The notes below the pieces were generated by a model. That model worked only from the letters and a program-made list of their open reading frames with translations. It ran no database searches and was not told the DNA's origin. From IMG/VR virus record IMGVR_UViG_3300045016_000030, positions 1-35,680 of that record: DNA of 35,680 nt; one strand, 5' to 3'. The stretch's first letter is position 1. Each line of letters starts with the position of its first letter. This document shows, one piece after another, positions 1 through 7,260 of the stretch. A program made the position numbers and the translations under genes. This DNA comes from a virus.

Positions 1-2
1 TA

Positions 3-911
3 ACAAATATAAATAGTTTTAGTCAAAAAGACCCAGCTTGGGCTTCAGTCAAGTTAGGCACTTCCACGACTTGTACAATTAAGTCTGACGGTTGTTTATT
101 GTGTTGTGCCGCTTCCCTTTGTACCTACTTCGGCAAAGACACCGACCCCCAAAAACTAAATACTGACCTTATACGAGTTAAAGGGTTTCAGAACGGAGCA
201 TTGCTTGTCTATGGTGGGATTTCAGACGTGTACCCAGACCTGAAAGTGGATTGGGATAATTATATTGACTGCTCGACTACCCCCGCCCCGCTTGATAAAA
301 TAGATGCGATACTTGCGAGCAAAAGGCCAGTAATAGTTAAGGTTGACTATGATTACCATACAGCGAAAGTTGAACAGCATTGGATCACGATTGTCGGCAA
401 GGCTGAAGATGGGGCGTATATCTGCAACGACCCGATTGACGGAACTGAAATCTTCTTTAACGCAAGGTATGGCGATCCTTCAAGATACATTTTTAAGATT
501 GTGGCATACTTTGGCCCGCTCCCAGCTTACAATAGCCCAGAGGACAGAATTAAAGACCTTGAGGATAAAGTTCAATCTCTTAATGAAAGGGTGGCGGAAC
601 TCTCTTTGGAAAACAATACCCTTCGGACGGATTTATCAACTCAAGAAAAAGATAACGCGGATTTGGTCGGACAACTTAATCAGGCAAGAAGTGAGAGAGA
701 TACGGCGAATTGGGAAAAGAGCCAAGCGCAACTTAAGGCGGATGGAGAGGCAAAAACCATTGAAGATTTGCAAAAAGATGTGGAGGTATGGCAAAACCAA
801 GTAAAGACCCTTAGAAGCGATTTGGTGAGGTGTAGGACGATGTCTGTAGAGGACTTAGATACTTTGTCGCTTTGGAAGATATTAGTTAATCGTGTTTTAA
901 GAAGGGGGTGA
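3..911 (+). CDS. C39-like cysteine peptidase with coiled-coil tail (5' partial)
   Basis: The frame is open from the left edge, so the real start lies outside the window. The N-terminal part reads as a papain-like C39_2 peptidase: a KDPAWASVKLG stretch, then DGC at nt 87-95 whose Cys is the expected nucleophile, and a downstream HWITIVG segment with the expected His, followed by NDP. From about nt 540 the protein becomes a long charged coiled coil (IKDLEDKVQSLNERVAEL and following), ending in a basic LVNRVLRRG tail. Two membrane-type small genes follow directly, so a role as endolysin or virion-associated peptidoglycan or peptide hydrolase is plausible. The family call rests on motifs; the lytic role is inference. 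The extra Cys pair just after DGC is unusual. Confidence 0.65.
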   Translation, partial: TNINSFSQKDPAWASVKLGTSTTCTIKSDGCLLCCAASLCTYFGKDTDPQKLNTDLIRVKGFQNGALLVYGGISDVYPDLKVDWDNYIDCSTTPAPLDKIDAILASKRPVIVKVDYDYHTAKVEQHWITIVGKAEDGAYICNDPIDGTEIFFNARYGDPSRYIFKIVAYFGPLPAYNSPEDRIKDLEDKVQSLNERVAELSLENNTLRTDLSTQEKDNADLVGQLNQARSERDTANWEKSQAQLKADGEAKTIEDLQKDVEVWQNQVKTLRSDLVRCRTMSVEDLDTLSLWKILVNRVLRRG

Positions 912-916
912 CGAAC

Positions 917-1168
917 ATGGCTAAAAAAGAGTTTCCAGAATGGGCGAAAATCCTTTATCGAGGTGTAAGGGCTGGCATTTCTGCCGGCTTGGTAGCAATA
1001 ATGGCTCTTAAACTAGACTTATCTGATCCCAAAGAGGCGGTTAAATTGGTGGCTATTACTTTCGGCACCGCCTTTATTGTCGCTTTAGGCAAATGGGCGA
1101 GAGATTTGTTTGACAAGTGGTTCGGCTGGGACGAAAAGAGTATTTTTGCAAAAGTTTTACCTATTTAA
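917..1168 (+). CDS. Holin-like small membrane protein
   Basis: An 83-residue protein with two hydrophobic stretches (AGISAGLVAIMALKL and LVAITFGTAFIVALGKW) separated by a short acidic loop (DLSDPKEA), and charged ends. This fits a two-helix phage holin, which would form membrane lesions that release or activate the lytic enzyme. I start it at ATG 917 because a strong GAAGGGGGTG ribosome site (901-910) lies at good distance; a GTG at 908 is in frame but overlaps that site. It follows the C39-like peptidase by 5 nt, and its stop overlaps the next start (TAATG). Holin function is inferred from topology and position only. Confidence 0.55.
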   Translation: MAKKEFPEWAKILYRGVRAGISAGLVAIMALKLDLSDPKEAVKLVAITFGTAFIVALGKWARDLFDKWFGWDEKSIFAKVLPI

Positions 1169-1260
1169 TGGGGTTACTTTCGGCTGTTCTGATTATTATT
1201 AGCTTAGTTCTTTTAGTGCTTTACCTTTTGCTTTTGTACGAGTTAAAAAAGTATGGCTGA
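1168..1260 (+). CDS. 30-residue single-pass membrane peptide
   Basis: A very short ORF whose ATG overlaps the stop of the holin-like gene (TAATG) and whose end overlaps the next gene by 8 nt (ATGGCTGA). The peptide starts MGLLSAVLIIISLVLLVLYL and ends YELKKYG, so about 22 residues form one membrane helix with a short basic C-terminus. Coupled starts on both sides favour a real gene. It could be a holin accessory, antiholin or spanin-like peptide. No family can be named. Confidence 0.5.
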   Translation: MGLLSAVLIIISLVLLVLYLLLLYELKKYG

Positions 1261-1477
1261 AATAATTTATGACGCTAAAGAATGTTTAATAAACCAGCTT
1301 GCCCAACTTCAGAGGTTGAAGGATGAAGGTTTATGCGTAGATAGTGTTTGTGAGGAGATGTGGGGGAAAATTAAAGAGTTAATCGAAAATGACGACAAAG
1401 CAAGGTTGGCGGGTTGCCGGAAGAAGTTACGGGAAATTTCGAGAAAGCCAAGTGAGCCTATAATCGGATGTTGGTAG
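1253..1477 (+). CDS. Hypothetical 74-residue helical protein
   Basis: I do not recognise this protein. It is predicted to be mostly helical and amphipathic (CLINQLAQLQRLKDEG, EMWGKIKELIENDDKARL), with four cysteines spread through the chain and a short C-terminal PIIGCW. It overlaps the upstream membrane peptide by 8 nt and is followed after 1 nt by the metallophosphoesterase, so it belongs to the same transcription unit. No signal peptide or membrane segment is seen. Confidence 0.5.
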   Translation: MAEIIYDAKECLINQLAQLQRLKDEGLCVDSVCEEMWGKIKELIENDDKARLAGCRKKLREISRKPSEPIIGCW

Positions 1478-1478
1478 T

Positions 1479-2429
1479 ATGAGCCGTGAAATTATCATTG
1501 ACTCAATCGGTACAACTAAAAAAGTAGATTCCCCTTTTATCCCTGATACCCCAGAAGAAAACATTATTGAAACACCGACTTCACGAATCCATTTAGGCTG
1601 GCGGAGAGTCTTTGATGGAATTGAATCAGTAACCAAACTAATCAGAGAGGCCGATATTTGTCAAGAAGAAGGGGAGTATCGGGTAAAGATAGACCGGCCA
1701 GATATTCCTTGGACAGTCGGCTTGGTTTTTTCGGATGCTCATATAGGAACTTATCAGTCAGACCATAAGCTCATTAAGGACTTGGTAGATAAAGTTTTAA
1801 CTACCCCCAATTCTTACTTAATAGATGACGGGGATACGTTTAACAACGGAGTTTGGGGAGGTTTGGCTTACGAAGATGTCGTTCCCCCCTATATTCAGGC
1901 TTTTACAGTTAAAGACTTGGCTAGAGAGTTAGGGAATAAGCTGGCGGCCTGCGTTATTGGGAACCACCCAGAGTGGATGTTTTCTAGTGCAGGGGTTCAC
2001 CCCGAATTTATGTTTGCCGAGAATATCAAAGCTCCTGTTTTCCCGGGGATGGGGTTACTTCATTTGAAAGCTGGCGACCAAGAGTATAAAGTGGCCATGA
2101 GCCACACTTATTGGGGAAAATCCAAGAAAAACATTTTTAATACTTGCGTGAATTTAAGGGACAACGAATTCCCAACCGCAGACATTTTTATTGTCGGGCA
2201 TGAGCATATTTGGGGATTTATGGAGGAAATAGTTGATGGTAAAAAAGTGCTTTATATCCGGCCGGGAACAGCCAAAACTTACGACAGGTACGCTAGGCTT
2301 CACGGAATAGCCAAACGGGGGCAACAGATGGGGGTTGCTTTGATGTGTAGAACAGATAGACATTATTTTGAGGCAAGACCGATAGAGGAGGCTATCGAGT
2401 TAATGAATGGAAAAGGAAGAGCTGACTAG
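1479..2429 (+). CDS. Calcineurin-like metallophosphoesterase
   Basis: A 316-residue protein carrying the full metallophosphoesterase signature: SDAHIG (D86, H88), DDGDTFNN (D119), IGNHPE (GNH 161-163), SHTYWG (H209) and VGHEH (H241, H243). These residues bind two metal ions and cleave phosphomono- or diesters. The first 75 residues are a phage-specific extension without a recognised domain. Related phage proteins may act on nucleic acid or nucleotides, but the substrate cannot be read from the sequence. It starts 1 nt after the preceding stop and ends the first operon, with a hairpin terminator at 2495-2527. Confidence 0.8.
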   Translation: MSREIIIDSIGTTKKVDSPFIPDTPEENIIETPTSRIHLGWRRVFDGIESVTKLIREADICQEEGEYRVKIDRPDIPWTVGLVFSDAHIGTYQSDHKLIKDLVDKVLTTPNSYLIDDGDTFNNGVWGGLAYEDVVPPYIQAFTVKDLARELGNKLAACVIGNHPEWMFSSAGVHPEFMFAENIKAPVFPGMGLLHLKAGDQEYKVAMSHTYWGKSKKNIFNTCVNLRDNEFPTADIFIVGHEHIWGFMEEIVDGKKVLYIRPGTAKTYDRYARLHGIAKRGQQMGVALMCRTDRHYFEARPIEEAIELMNGKGRAD

Positions 2430-2494
2430 AGCTTCGGTAATTGTTTGGTTGTAAATAATACCTCTTGACAAGGATTCTGAAAAGGACAACTATG

Positions 2495-2527
2495 AAAATA
2501 GGTAATCTTGTCGTTTTGCCTATTTTT
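2495..2527 (+). terminator. A/T-rich intrinsic terminator after the phosphoesterase
   Basis: AAAATAGGTAA (2495-2505) pairs with TTGCCTATTTT (2516-2526), an 11-bp stem with one T-G wobble and a 10-nt loop; the 3' arm is itself T-rich and ends in TTTTT. This fits a weak, possibly two-way intrinsic terminator closing the first operon. Confidence 0.5.
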
Positions 2528-2545
2528 GGGGAATAGACTCGATTA

Positions 2546-2598
2546 TTTTTTGGGAGGTGGGGTTCTTTAGATGTTTGAGCCTCACCTCCCACCAAAAA
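2546..2598 (+). other. Long perfect hairpin upstream of the methyltransferase promoter
   Basis: TGGGAGGTG (2551-2559) pairs with CACCTCCCA (2583-2591) and the stem continues inward through GGGTTC/GAGCCT with two wobbles: 15 bp around an 11-nt loop. TTTTT before and AAAAA after could extend it past a 2-nt bulge. No U-tract follows on either strand, so it does not look like a standard terminator. It may be a transcript-stability or regulatory element. Confidence 0.55.
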
Positions 2599-2602
2599 CC
2601 GC

Positions 2603-2630
2603 TTGACAAATGGTTGCCAAGCGGTAAAAT
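2603..2630 (+). promoter_or_regulatory. Sigma70-type promoter with overlapping inverted repeat
   Basis: TTGACA (2603-2608), 16-bp spacer, TAAAAT (2625-2630). The ATG of the methyltransferase lies only 10 nt after the -10 box with no ribosome site, so the mRNA is probably leaderless or nearly so. ACCGCTTG (2598-2605) and CAAGCGGT (2618-2625) form a perfect 8-bp inverted repeat covering the -35 box and reaching the -10 box, as an operator would. Confidence 0.65.
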
Positions 2631-2640
2631 TGGGTTAGTT

Positions 2641-3522
2641 ATGACTAACACTTCTATTATAACACAAGACTGGTACGCTGCGCTAGTTGATGAGTGTAAG
2701 GCGATAATCACCGAGGCTATTTTTACTTCAAGGTGGGCGTTGGTTGAGGGGTATTGGAACTTAGGAAAACGAATAAGAGAAGACAAATTAGCCCAAGAAC
2801 ACGCCAAAGGCAACAAGACTTTTGTGCAAGACCTTGCACGGAACTTAAATATTGCCGATAGAACCATTTATTATGCACTTCAGGCTTATGATAAGTACCC
2901 TGAGATAGGAAAAATACCGGAGGGTAAGAATATAAGCTGGAATAAACTGATAACAAGGTATTTGCCTCAACCAAGGGTTCAAGAAATCCCTCTACCAGAA
3001 GGGAAATATCAAGTAATATATGCTGACCCACCTTGGAAATATGATGTTGATTTAACACAAGGTTCCACAAGAAGCCCAGAGAATAATTACCCTGTTATGG
3101 ATTTGGAAGAATTAAAACAGTTCGGGAAGAAAGTCCGAGAGATTTCCCATAATGATTGTGTTCTTTTTTTGTGGACCACTGCACCCAAATTTAACTGGGT
3201 AAACGATGTTTTAGATGCCTGGGGGTTCGAATATAAAACAAATCTCGTTTGGGACAAGGTAAAACCAGTTATGGGACACTATTCTTCAGTAAGACATGAG
3301 ATTTTGGTTATTGCGGGAAAGGGGACTTGCGGGCCAACCTGCGATGGTAAGACGATACAAAGTATTGACTCCGTTCAGGTTATTGAAAAAACTAGTAAAC
3401 ACTCCCAGAAGCCTAATGAGTTTAGAGAAATAATTGAAAAACTATTTCCTAATGCCAAAAGGATAGAGCTATTTGCCAGAGAGGTTCATGATGGGTGGGA
3501 TGTGTGGGGTAATGAAGTATGA
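2641..3522 (+). CDS. MT-A70 family N6-adenine DNA methyltransferase
   Basis: A 293-residue protein. The C-terminal half is an MT-A70-type SAM-dependent methyltransferase: YQVIYADPPWKYD with the catalytic DPPW at 129-132, then LFLWTTAPK and a C-terminal RIELFAREVHDGWDVWGNE, all usual for the family. The first ~110 residues are helical (WALVEGYWNLGKRIRED, NLNIADRTIYYALQAY) and look like a DNA-binding domain resembling the N-terminus of DUF1016/YhcG-type proteins. I start it at ATG 2641 on the promoter; an upstream in-frame GTG at 2557 would put the promoter inside the gene. Its stop overlaps the next ATG (ATGA). The likely role is protecting phage DNA from restriction, or forming a pair with the next gene. 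Confidence 0.82.
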   Translation: MTNTSIITQDWYAALVDECKAIITEAIFTSRWALVEGYWNLGKRIREDKLAQEHAKGNKTFVQDLARNLNIADRTIYYALQAYDKYPEIGKIPEGKNISWNKLITRYLPQPRVQEIPLPEGKYQVIYADPPWKYDVDLTQGSTRSPENNYPVMDLEELKQFGKKVREISHNDCVLFLWTTAPKFNWVNDVLDAWGFEYKTNLVWDKVKPVMGHYSSVRHEILVIAGKGTCGPTCDGKTIQSIDSVQVIEKTSKHSQKPNEFREIIEKLFPNAKRIELFAREVHDGWDVWGNEV

Positions 3523-3986
3523 ACGACTTTGATAAAAACACTAATGCCGTTATGGGTATGTACTATGAATATTTGGGTTATGAAATAATCCAAGAAGCTC
3601 CAGCGAGAGTATTTGATGACTGGGATCGTATACTCAAAGTTAAAGGAGAGTTAGTTAAAGTAGAAGAAAAAGCGAGGAGGGGGGAATATGATGATGTTCT
3701 TGTAGAGTTAATCGAAGATCTAAAGACTGGTGATCTAGGGTGGATATACCAAACAAAAGCCGATAAGCTGATTTATTCTTTTTTTGATAACAAAGGCAAA
3801 AATCCAAATAAGATCTACATGTTCGATATGGAAACAATCAAAAATTATTTGTTTAATAACATAAAGGAACTGATACATAATAGTAATATTTCACCGAAGG
3901 GTTATGGGCTAACTTTGAACGTTTTTTTACCACTTAAGTTAGGAAAACTAATTTATATAGCCAAGGGAAACTTAGATAACGTGTGA
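3519..3986 (+). CDS. Putative PD-(D/E)XK nuclease-like protein
   Basis: A 155-residue protein translationally coupled (ATGA) to the MT-A70 methyltransferase. It has a possible nuclease core: an N-terminal helix (MYYEYLGYEII), an acidic strand (FDDWDRILKV, D36), then LVKVEEKAR with an E49-x-K51 pair, and GWIYQTKADKLIYSF. That order resembles small PD-(D/E)XK enzymes. I cannot confirm activity. Sitting directly after a DNA methyltransferase it could be the cutting partner of a compact restriction-modification pair, but a non-catalytic role is equally possible. Confidence 0.45.
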   Translation: MNDFDKNTNAVMGMYYEYLGYEIIQEAPARVFDDWDRILKVKGELVKVEEKARRGEYDDVLVELIEDLKTGDLGWIYQTKADKLIYSFFDNKGKNPNKIYMFDMETIKNYLFNNIKELIHNSNISPKGYGLTLNVFLPLKLGKLIYIAKGNLDNV

Positions 3987-4007
3987 GGCTATGATTTACA
4001 AAAAGTA

Positions 4008-4230
4008 TTGACCTAGCAGGCATGTCCGCCCAATAGACGCAACGGGAAGCGGTGAAACCGAGGCGGAAAGCAAGGGGGCGAGCTACTCAACAGTACGGCA
4101 AGCCAACGTTTATATTTGTACGTTAAACCGCTATTACGGTGATACTCAACGAAAAGAGAAACCCGTTTAGTAAAAACAAATATCGGTTAAAAAACAAGTC
4201 TAACCCTCCTAGTAGGGTGGGTTCACTATC
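4008..4230 (+). ncRNA. Gene-free stretch with candidate structured RNA
   Basis: The 261 nt between 3987 and 4247 hold no convincing ORF but several pairings: TCCGCC (4025-4030) with GGCGGA (4062-4067) enclosing CGGT-GAA-ACCG; AACGG/CCGTT-type pairing between 4041-4046 and about 4162-4167; AACGT/ACGTT around 4105-4125; ACCG-ctatta-CGGT near 4127-4140; and an ACCCT/AGGGT hairpin near 4204-4218. The word ACTCAAC occurs twice. A TTGACC box at 4008-4013 may be a -35, but no good -10 follows. I searched for tRNA, RNase P, group I and group II core motifs and found none. A structured RNA is a guess from composition and pairing. Confidence 0.3.
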
Positions 4231-4247
4231 TAACAACCGGCAATCAT

Positions 4248-4415
4248 ATGAACCGAGAAGAAGCTAAAGAGTTTGTTAAAAAAGCTATCCTTACCGGAAA
4301 TAAAGCCTATATTCAAAAGGTTTTACTTCATTATCGTAAAGCCTTTTTAGAACCAGAAAAAACGCCGGAAAAGCGCGACATTGTCGAAATTGCCCAAGAA
4401 ATCTTTGAAACTTGA
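4248..4415 (+). CDS. Hypothetical 55-residue basic helical protein
   Basis: A short ORF starting MNREEAKEFVKKAIL and ending DIVEIAQEIFET. It is charged and probably two or three helices; nothing identifies a family. No ribosome site precedes the ATG. It lies between the structured stretch at 4008-4230 and the promoter at 4430, on the coding strand of the surrounding genes. Confidence 0.45.
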   Translation: MNREEAKEFVKKAILTGNKAYIQKVLLHYRKAFLEPEKTPEKRDIVEIAQEIFET

Positions 4416-4429
4416 GGCTATTTTGGTAC

Positions 4430-4458
4430 TTGACAAGGTATTCCATGGGTGTTACCAT
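4430..4458 (+). promoter_or_regulatory. Promoter giving a probably leaderless mRNA
   Basis: TTGACA (4430-4435), 17-bp spacer, TACCAT (4453-4458). The ATG of the zinc-ribbon gene is 7 nt after the -10 box, about where transcription would begin, and no ribosome site is present. Confidence 0.6.
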
Positions 4459-4465
4459 AAGGCAT

Positions 4466-4657
4466 ATGAAATTAAATAGCCGTAATCTCCCCCCGATAAC
4501 CCCAGGAGACCAGCTCCTCAAGGTCTTTATTGATTCCGAAAGCATAGACGAAAAAGGAATTTGCCCCGAATGCGGGTCTCCACTCCAGTACGAAATGGCG
4601 CGTAATTGGCAAGAAACGTGGACTTGTCCGGGGTGCGGTGATACGTGGAGCAACTAA
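4466..4657 (+). CDS. Small zinc-ribbon protein
   Basis: A 63-residue protein whose C-terminal half has two CxxC knuckles, CPEC and CPGC, about 24 residues apart in the sequence ICPECGSPLQYEM ... TWTCPGCGDTW. This is a zinc ribbon, often found in small phage DNA- or RNA-polymerase-binding proteins. I use ATG 4466 rather than an upstream in-frame start because it fits the promoter at 4430-4458. The RecB-like nuclease starts 1 nt after its stop. The specific role is unknown. Confidence 0.6.
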   Translation: MKLNSRNLPPITPGDQLLKVFIDSESIDEKGICPECGSPLQYEMARNWQETWTCPGCGDTWSN

Positions 4658-4658
4658 T

Positions 4659-5339
4659 ATGGATAGACAACTAAAGTTAAATGAGAATGATAAACGCGAC
4701 GGCAAGCGCGCCGGGTTTTATTGGAAAGAGAATAAGCCTTACGTTTCGGTAACTACGGTCTTAAAGGTATTAGACAAGCCGGCCCTTCGTTGGTGGTTCG
4801 GCAAGGAAGTTTATTACGCTATGGCCAAAGACCCGACCCTTTCGGAGAGTGAAGCCATGCACGTACCTAGCGAAACCTCGGAAGCCGCCAAAGCCCGGGG
4901 TGCGACAATCCATAGTATTGTCGAAGCCTATCAAAAGGAAGGCGCGGTAATAGACGTGCCAGAACCGTACAAAGGTTACGCACAAGCCTTCTATAATTGG
5001 ATCAAGGACTACAAAATGACCGTTGTCGAGCATGAGAAAACCTTTTTTGACGAAACCAACAAAATTGCCGGGACTTTGGATTTAATCACTAAGAATAACG
5101 GTGATACTTGGGTGATTGACGTTAAAACCGGTAAAGATATTTACGATGAAGCTCACCTTCAGATAAGTGCTTATAAGCGTATGAGCGGGGTTACGCGAGG
5201 CGGTGTCTTACTTTTACAAGAAAGCGGTAAGTATAAGTTTGCGGAAAGTGAAGATTACTTTGAAGAATTTTTATGTGCCAAGAAACTTTGGGAATTTCAA
5301 AACCGGGAAATAGTTAAAAAGGTAGGATATGGTAATTAA
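4659..5339 (+). CDS. RecB/Cas4-like PD-(D/E)XK exonuclease
   Basis: A 226-residue protein with the complete RecB/Cas4-type nuclease signature: an early helix with H85 (GATIHSIVEAY), GTLDLI (D141), VIDVKTGK (D154-x-K156) and LQISAY (Q168, Y172). Such enzymes resect DNA ends in recombination or genome processing, using Mg2+ at the D, D and K residues. There is no CxxC cluster like the iron-sulphur cysteines of true Cas4, and no Cas1/Cas2 nearby, so a phage recombination exonuclease is the better reading. ATG 4659 is chosen over a GTG at 4638 that lies inside the previous gene. It overlaps the next gene by 11 nt. Confidence 0.78.
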   Translation: MDRQLKLNENDKRDGKRAGFYWKENKPYVSVTTVLKVLDKPALRWWFGKEVYYAMAKDPTLSESEAMHVPSETSEAAKARGATIHSIVEAYQKEGAVIDVPEPYKGYAQAFYNWIKDYKMTVVEHEKTFFDETNKIAGTLDLITKNNGDTWVIDVKTGKDIYDEAHLQISAYKRMSGVTRGGVLLLQESGKYKFAESEDYFEEFLCAKKLWEFQNREIVKKVGYGN

Positions 5340-5520
5340 ACAACTTAAGTATAAAACTTTTGCATACGACGAGGTAAAGAAAGAGTTTTCTATAATTGAT
5401 CCGGTGGTGAAAGGAATTAACAACTATCAGAATTTGAACAAGGTGTACGCGTTTGCTTTTGTGAGGTTTGTTTTGAGAATAGCGCAAAAAGGTTTTAAGA
5501 AAAGAGGTGGAAAATCATGA
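5329..5520 (+). CDS. Hypothetical 63-residue basic protein
   Basis: Not recognised. The protein (MVIKQLKYKTFAYDEVKKEF ... ending FKKRGGKS) is basic with one hydrophobic helix (NKVYAFAFVRFVLRIAQ). Its start overlaps the RecB-like nuclease by 11 nt, its stop overlaps the next ATG (ATGA), and its 3' end supplies the AGAGGTGG ribosome site of the next gene. This tight packing supports it as a real gene in the recombination cluster. Confidence 0.55.
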   Translation: MVIKQLKYKTFAYDEVKKEFSIIDPVVKGINNYQNLNKVYAFAFVRFVLRIAQKGFKKRGGKS

Positions 5521-5813
5521 AGGCGATTGTGGATTTATCAAACAATATAAGGATTGAGATTGACGATGCTAAAGAAATGGACACCTTGTCTAAGGCGATT
5601 GTATTGGGAAACCCCCGGCGCAAGTGTATTTGCGGCAACACCGAGGGGCTTTATTTAACGAGTAACAAAGATAAAGAGGGAAATGTTTATATAAATTACA
5701 AGTGTCCAAAGTGCGACGCGAGAAGCAAACTTGGACAATATAAGGTGGGCGGATATTTCTGGAGAAATTTTGAGCGATATGAAACTAAACAAGAGGAACC
5801 GACCGATTTGTAA
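5517..5813 (+). CDS. Zinc-ribbon phage protein, DNA-metabolism cluster
   Basis: A 98-residue protein with a split zinc ribbon: CICGN near residue 38 and CPKCDAR near residue 63, joined by a beta-type linker ([19 protein letters not shown]). The end is an aromatic [14 protein letters not shown] segment, which I recall from small phage proteins next to recombination genes. A good AGAGGTGG ribosome site precedes ATG 5517. It may bind single-stranded DNA, but no function is proven. The last 35 nt overlap the HNH endonuclease gene, suggesting that gene landed against its 3' end. Confidence 0.6.
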   Translation: MKAIVDLSNNIRIEIDDAKEMDTLSKAIVLGNPRRKCICGNTEGLYLTSNKDKEGNVYINYKCPKCDARSKLGQYKVGGYFWRNFERYETKQEEPTDL

Positions 5814-6348
5814 ATTGGTTTGTAAACAATGTGGTAATTTTTTTATGGCTAGTGCTCAGGCTAGATATTGTAGCCTTGGTTGTTATAGAAAACATAAGGC
5901 AGAATACGACTTGATATATAAAGCTAAAAAGAAAAATAGAATTAGTATGCTTAATAAAGTATGGTATCAAAAAAACAGAAATAAAGTTTTAAACATGAGG
6001 CGGCAGTATTATCAAAACCATTATGCCAGCGTTCTCGCCAATTCTCGCAATCAAAAGGCAAAACGTAAGGGTGCGATGGGTAAACATACGCTAGAGGAGT
6101 GGCTTTTACTTAAATCTTTTTATAGAAATATGTGTCTTTGTTGTAAAAGGCAAGAGCCGGAAATTCAACTTACCGAAGATCATATTATTCCAATCAAGCG
6201 AGGGGGTTCTAATTTAATTGAAAATATCCAACCTCTTTGTTTGAGTTGTAATATGAGAAAGTCAGTAAACACTATCAACTACAGGTACGAGCTTGAAGTT
6301 TACAAGACAGTTGTGAAAAAAGAAACCATGGAGGATTACAAAGCATGA
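5779..6348 (+). CDS. HNH homing endonuclease (free-standing)
   Basis: A 189-residue protein. The N-terminus has a zinc-binding pair (CKQCGNFF ... [11 protein letters not shown]), followed by a basic helical linker, then a classical HNH domain: [41 protein letters not shown]. The His of EDH and the Asn of the SN motif are the catalytic set, with CxxC pairs binding structural zinc. I start it at ATG 5779; an earlier in-frame start would lie deeper in the zinc-ribbon gene. It overlaps both neighbours (35 nt and 4 nt). It is not inside a recognisable intron, so it is probably a free-standing mobile endonuclease that nicks genomes lacking it. Confidence 0.8.
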   Translation: MKLNKRNRPICKLVCKQCGNFFMASAQARYCSLGCYRKHKAEYDLIYKAKKKNRISMLNKVWYQKNRNKVLNMRRQYYQNHYASVLANSRNQKAKRKGAMGKHTLEEWLLLKSFYRNMCLCCKRQEPEIQLTEDHIIPIKRGGSNLIENIQPLCLSCNMRKSVNTINYRYELEVYKTVVKKETMEDYKA

Positions 6349-6506
6349 TAAAGAAAGTAGCTATTAGCCTAGACGAAAGACTATTGAAAGAACTGGACGC
6401 TTGGGCGTCTAACTCCTATATGGAGAGGAGTGCTTTTATAAGAATGGCGGTAAATCACTATATTGATTATCTTAAACGAAAGAAAAGATTGGAAAAATAT
6501 GCTTGA
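6345..6506 (+). CDS. Ribbon-helix-helix (CopG/Arc-like) regulator
   Basis: A 53-residue protein beginning [20 protein letters not shown], the strand-helix pattern of ribbon-helix-helix DNA-binding proteins, with the second helix [19 protein letters not shown]. Such proteins bind as dimers with the first strand in the major groove and often repress their own promoter. It overlaps the HNH gene by 4 nt (ATGA) and the next gene by 8 nt. It is a candidate for binding the inverted repeat at 2598-2625, but nothing in the sequence shows its target. Confidence 0.7.
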   Translation: MIKKVAISLDERLLKELDAWASNSYMERSAFIRMAVNHYIDYLKRKKRLEKYA

Positions 6507-6909
6507 ATTTATCCTAGCAATAATGATAACGACGGCAGTTGTCGGTTATGACGTAGCTCATGCCTCGGTGGACGAACCGATTAGCACTCAAGTAGTCGAG
6601 GTGCCAACGCCAACTCCCATTCCTACTGATATTGTGGGGTACACACGATTTAAGTTTGGTGAGGACGCTGATAAAGCCTTGAAAGTGTTAAAGTGTGAGA
6701 ATAGGAATCTTGACCCGGAAGCGGTTAATGACAATCGTAAATGGGGGGGTGTGGGTGTAGATAGAGGATATTGGCAAATAAACAATCATTACCACCCGAT
6801 AACCGATGAGTGCGCTAAAGACGTTGTTTGCTCAACCGATTACTCTTATAGAATGTACTTAAACGACAATAAAACATTTGTGCGTTGGACTTGTGGGCGT
6901 TCATTATGA
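6499..6909 (+). CDS. Secreted lysozyme-fold (transglycosylase-like) enzyme
   Basis: A 136-residue protein. Residues 1-22 are a signal peptide ([20 protein letters not shown], cut near HA-S), then a Pro/Thr linker (VVEVPTPTPIPTDIV). The catalytic part has ALKVLKCENRNL (E67 the likely acid), EAVNDN, and DRGYWQINNHYHP (Q93, N95), which is the SLT/lysozyme pattern, closing with VRWTCGRS. It would cut the glycan strand of peptidoglycan outside the membrane. ATG 6499 is chosen because the longer frame start at 6463 would precede the signal peptide. Its stop overlaps the resolvase start. With the C39-like gene it gives this phage two possible lytic enzymes. Confidence 0.7.
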   Translation: MLEFILAIMITTAVVGYDVAHASVDEPISTQVVEVPTPTPIPTDIVGYTRFKFGEDADKALKVLKCENRNLDPEAVNDNRKWGGVGVDRGYWQINNHYHPITDECAKDVVCSTDYSYRMYLNDNKTFVRWTCGRSL

Positions 6910-7244
6910 TTAAACCAGCAGGTAGACGACAAAAGGGCGGTAGATTAGAAAGAAAGGTAGCCGAATTGTTGAGACAAAGCGGTCTTGACGTAAAGGCTAA
7001 AAGAAGTTTCCAAAGCGGCGCACAATGGGCGTGGAAAAGCGATATTTACACCGACTTGGAATTTGCTTTAGAATGTAAGAATCAGGAAAAAGTTAAGATA
7101 TGGGATTTCTGGGAACAGGCGGAAAGCCAAAGAAAGCCGTTTAAGGATCCGGTGCTTATGATTACAAGCAACTACCGGCCTATTTTGGCGGTTATGAAGA
7201 TAGAGGATTGGATCAATCTAGTCAAAAAATCGAGGGAAAAATGA
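6906..7244 (+). CDS. Hjc-like Holliday junction resolvase (PD-(D/E)XK)
   Basis: A 112-residue protein with the small-resolvase pattern: basic start (GRRQKGGRLERKVAELL, E15), a strand with KSDI (D46), and FALECKNQ (E56-x-K58), then helices (WDFWEQAESQ). D46 with E56/K58 is the metal site of the PD-(D/E)XK fold seen in archaeal-type Hjc and related phage resolvases, which cut branched DNA before packaging. ATG 6906 overlaps the lysozyme stop (ATGA); a longer frame from 6885 lacks support. The neighbouring RecB-like nuclease and zinc ribbons form a recombination set. Confidence 0.7.
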   Translation: MIKPAGRRQKGGRLERKVAELLRQSGLDVKAKRSFQSGAQWAWKSDIYTDLEFALECKNQEKVKIWDFWEQAESQRKPFKDPVLMITSNYRPILAVMKIEDWINLVKKSREK

Positions 7245-7260
7245 AAAATTATAGAATAAA

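Noticed and set aside
2546-2598. The strong hairpin as an intrinsic terminator
   Set aside because: The T-run precedes rather than follows the stem, and the other strand has an A-run, so neither direction fits.
4659-5339. RecB-like nuclease as a true Cas4
   Set aside because: No iron-sulphur cysteine cluster and no Cas1, Cas2 or array nearby.
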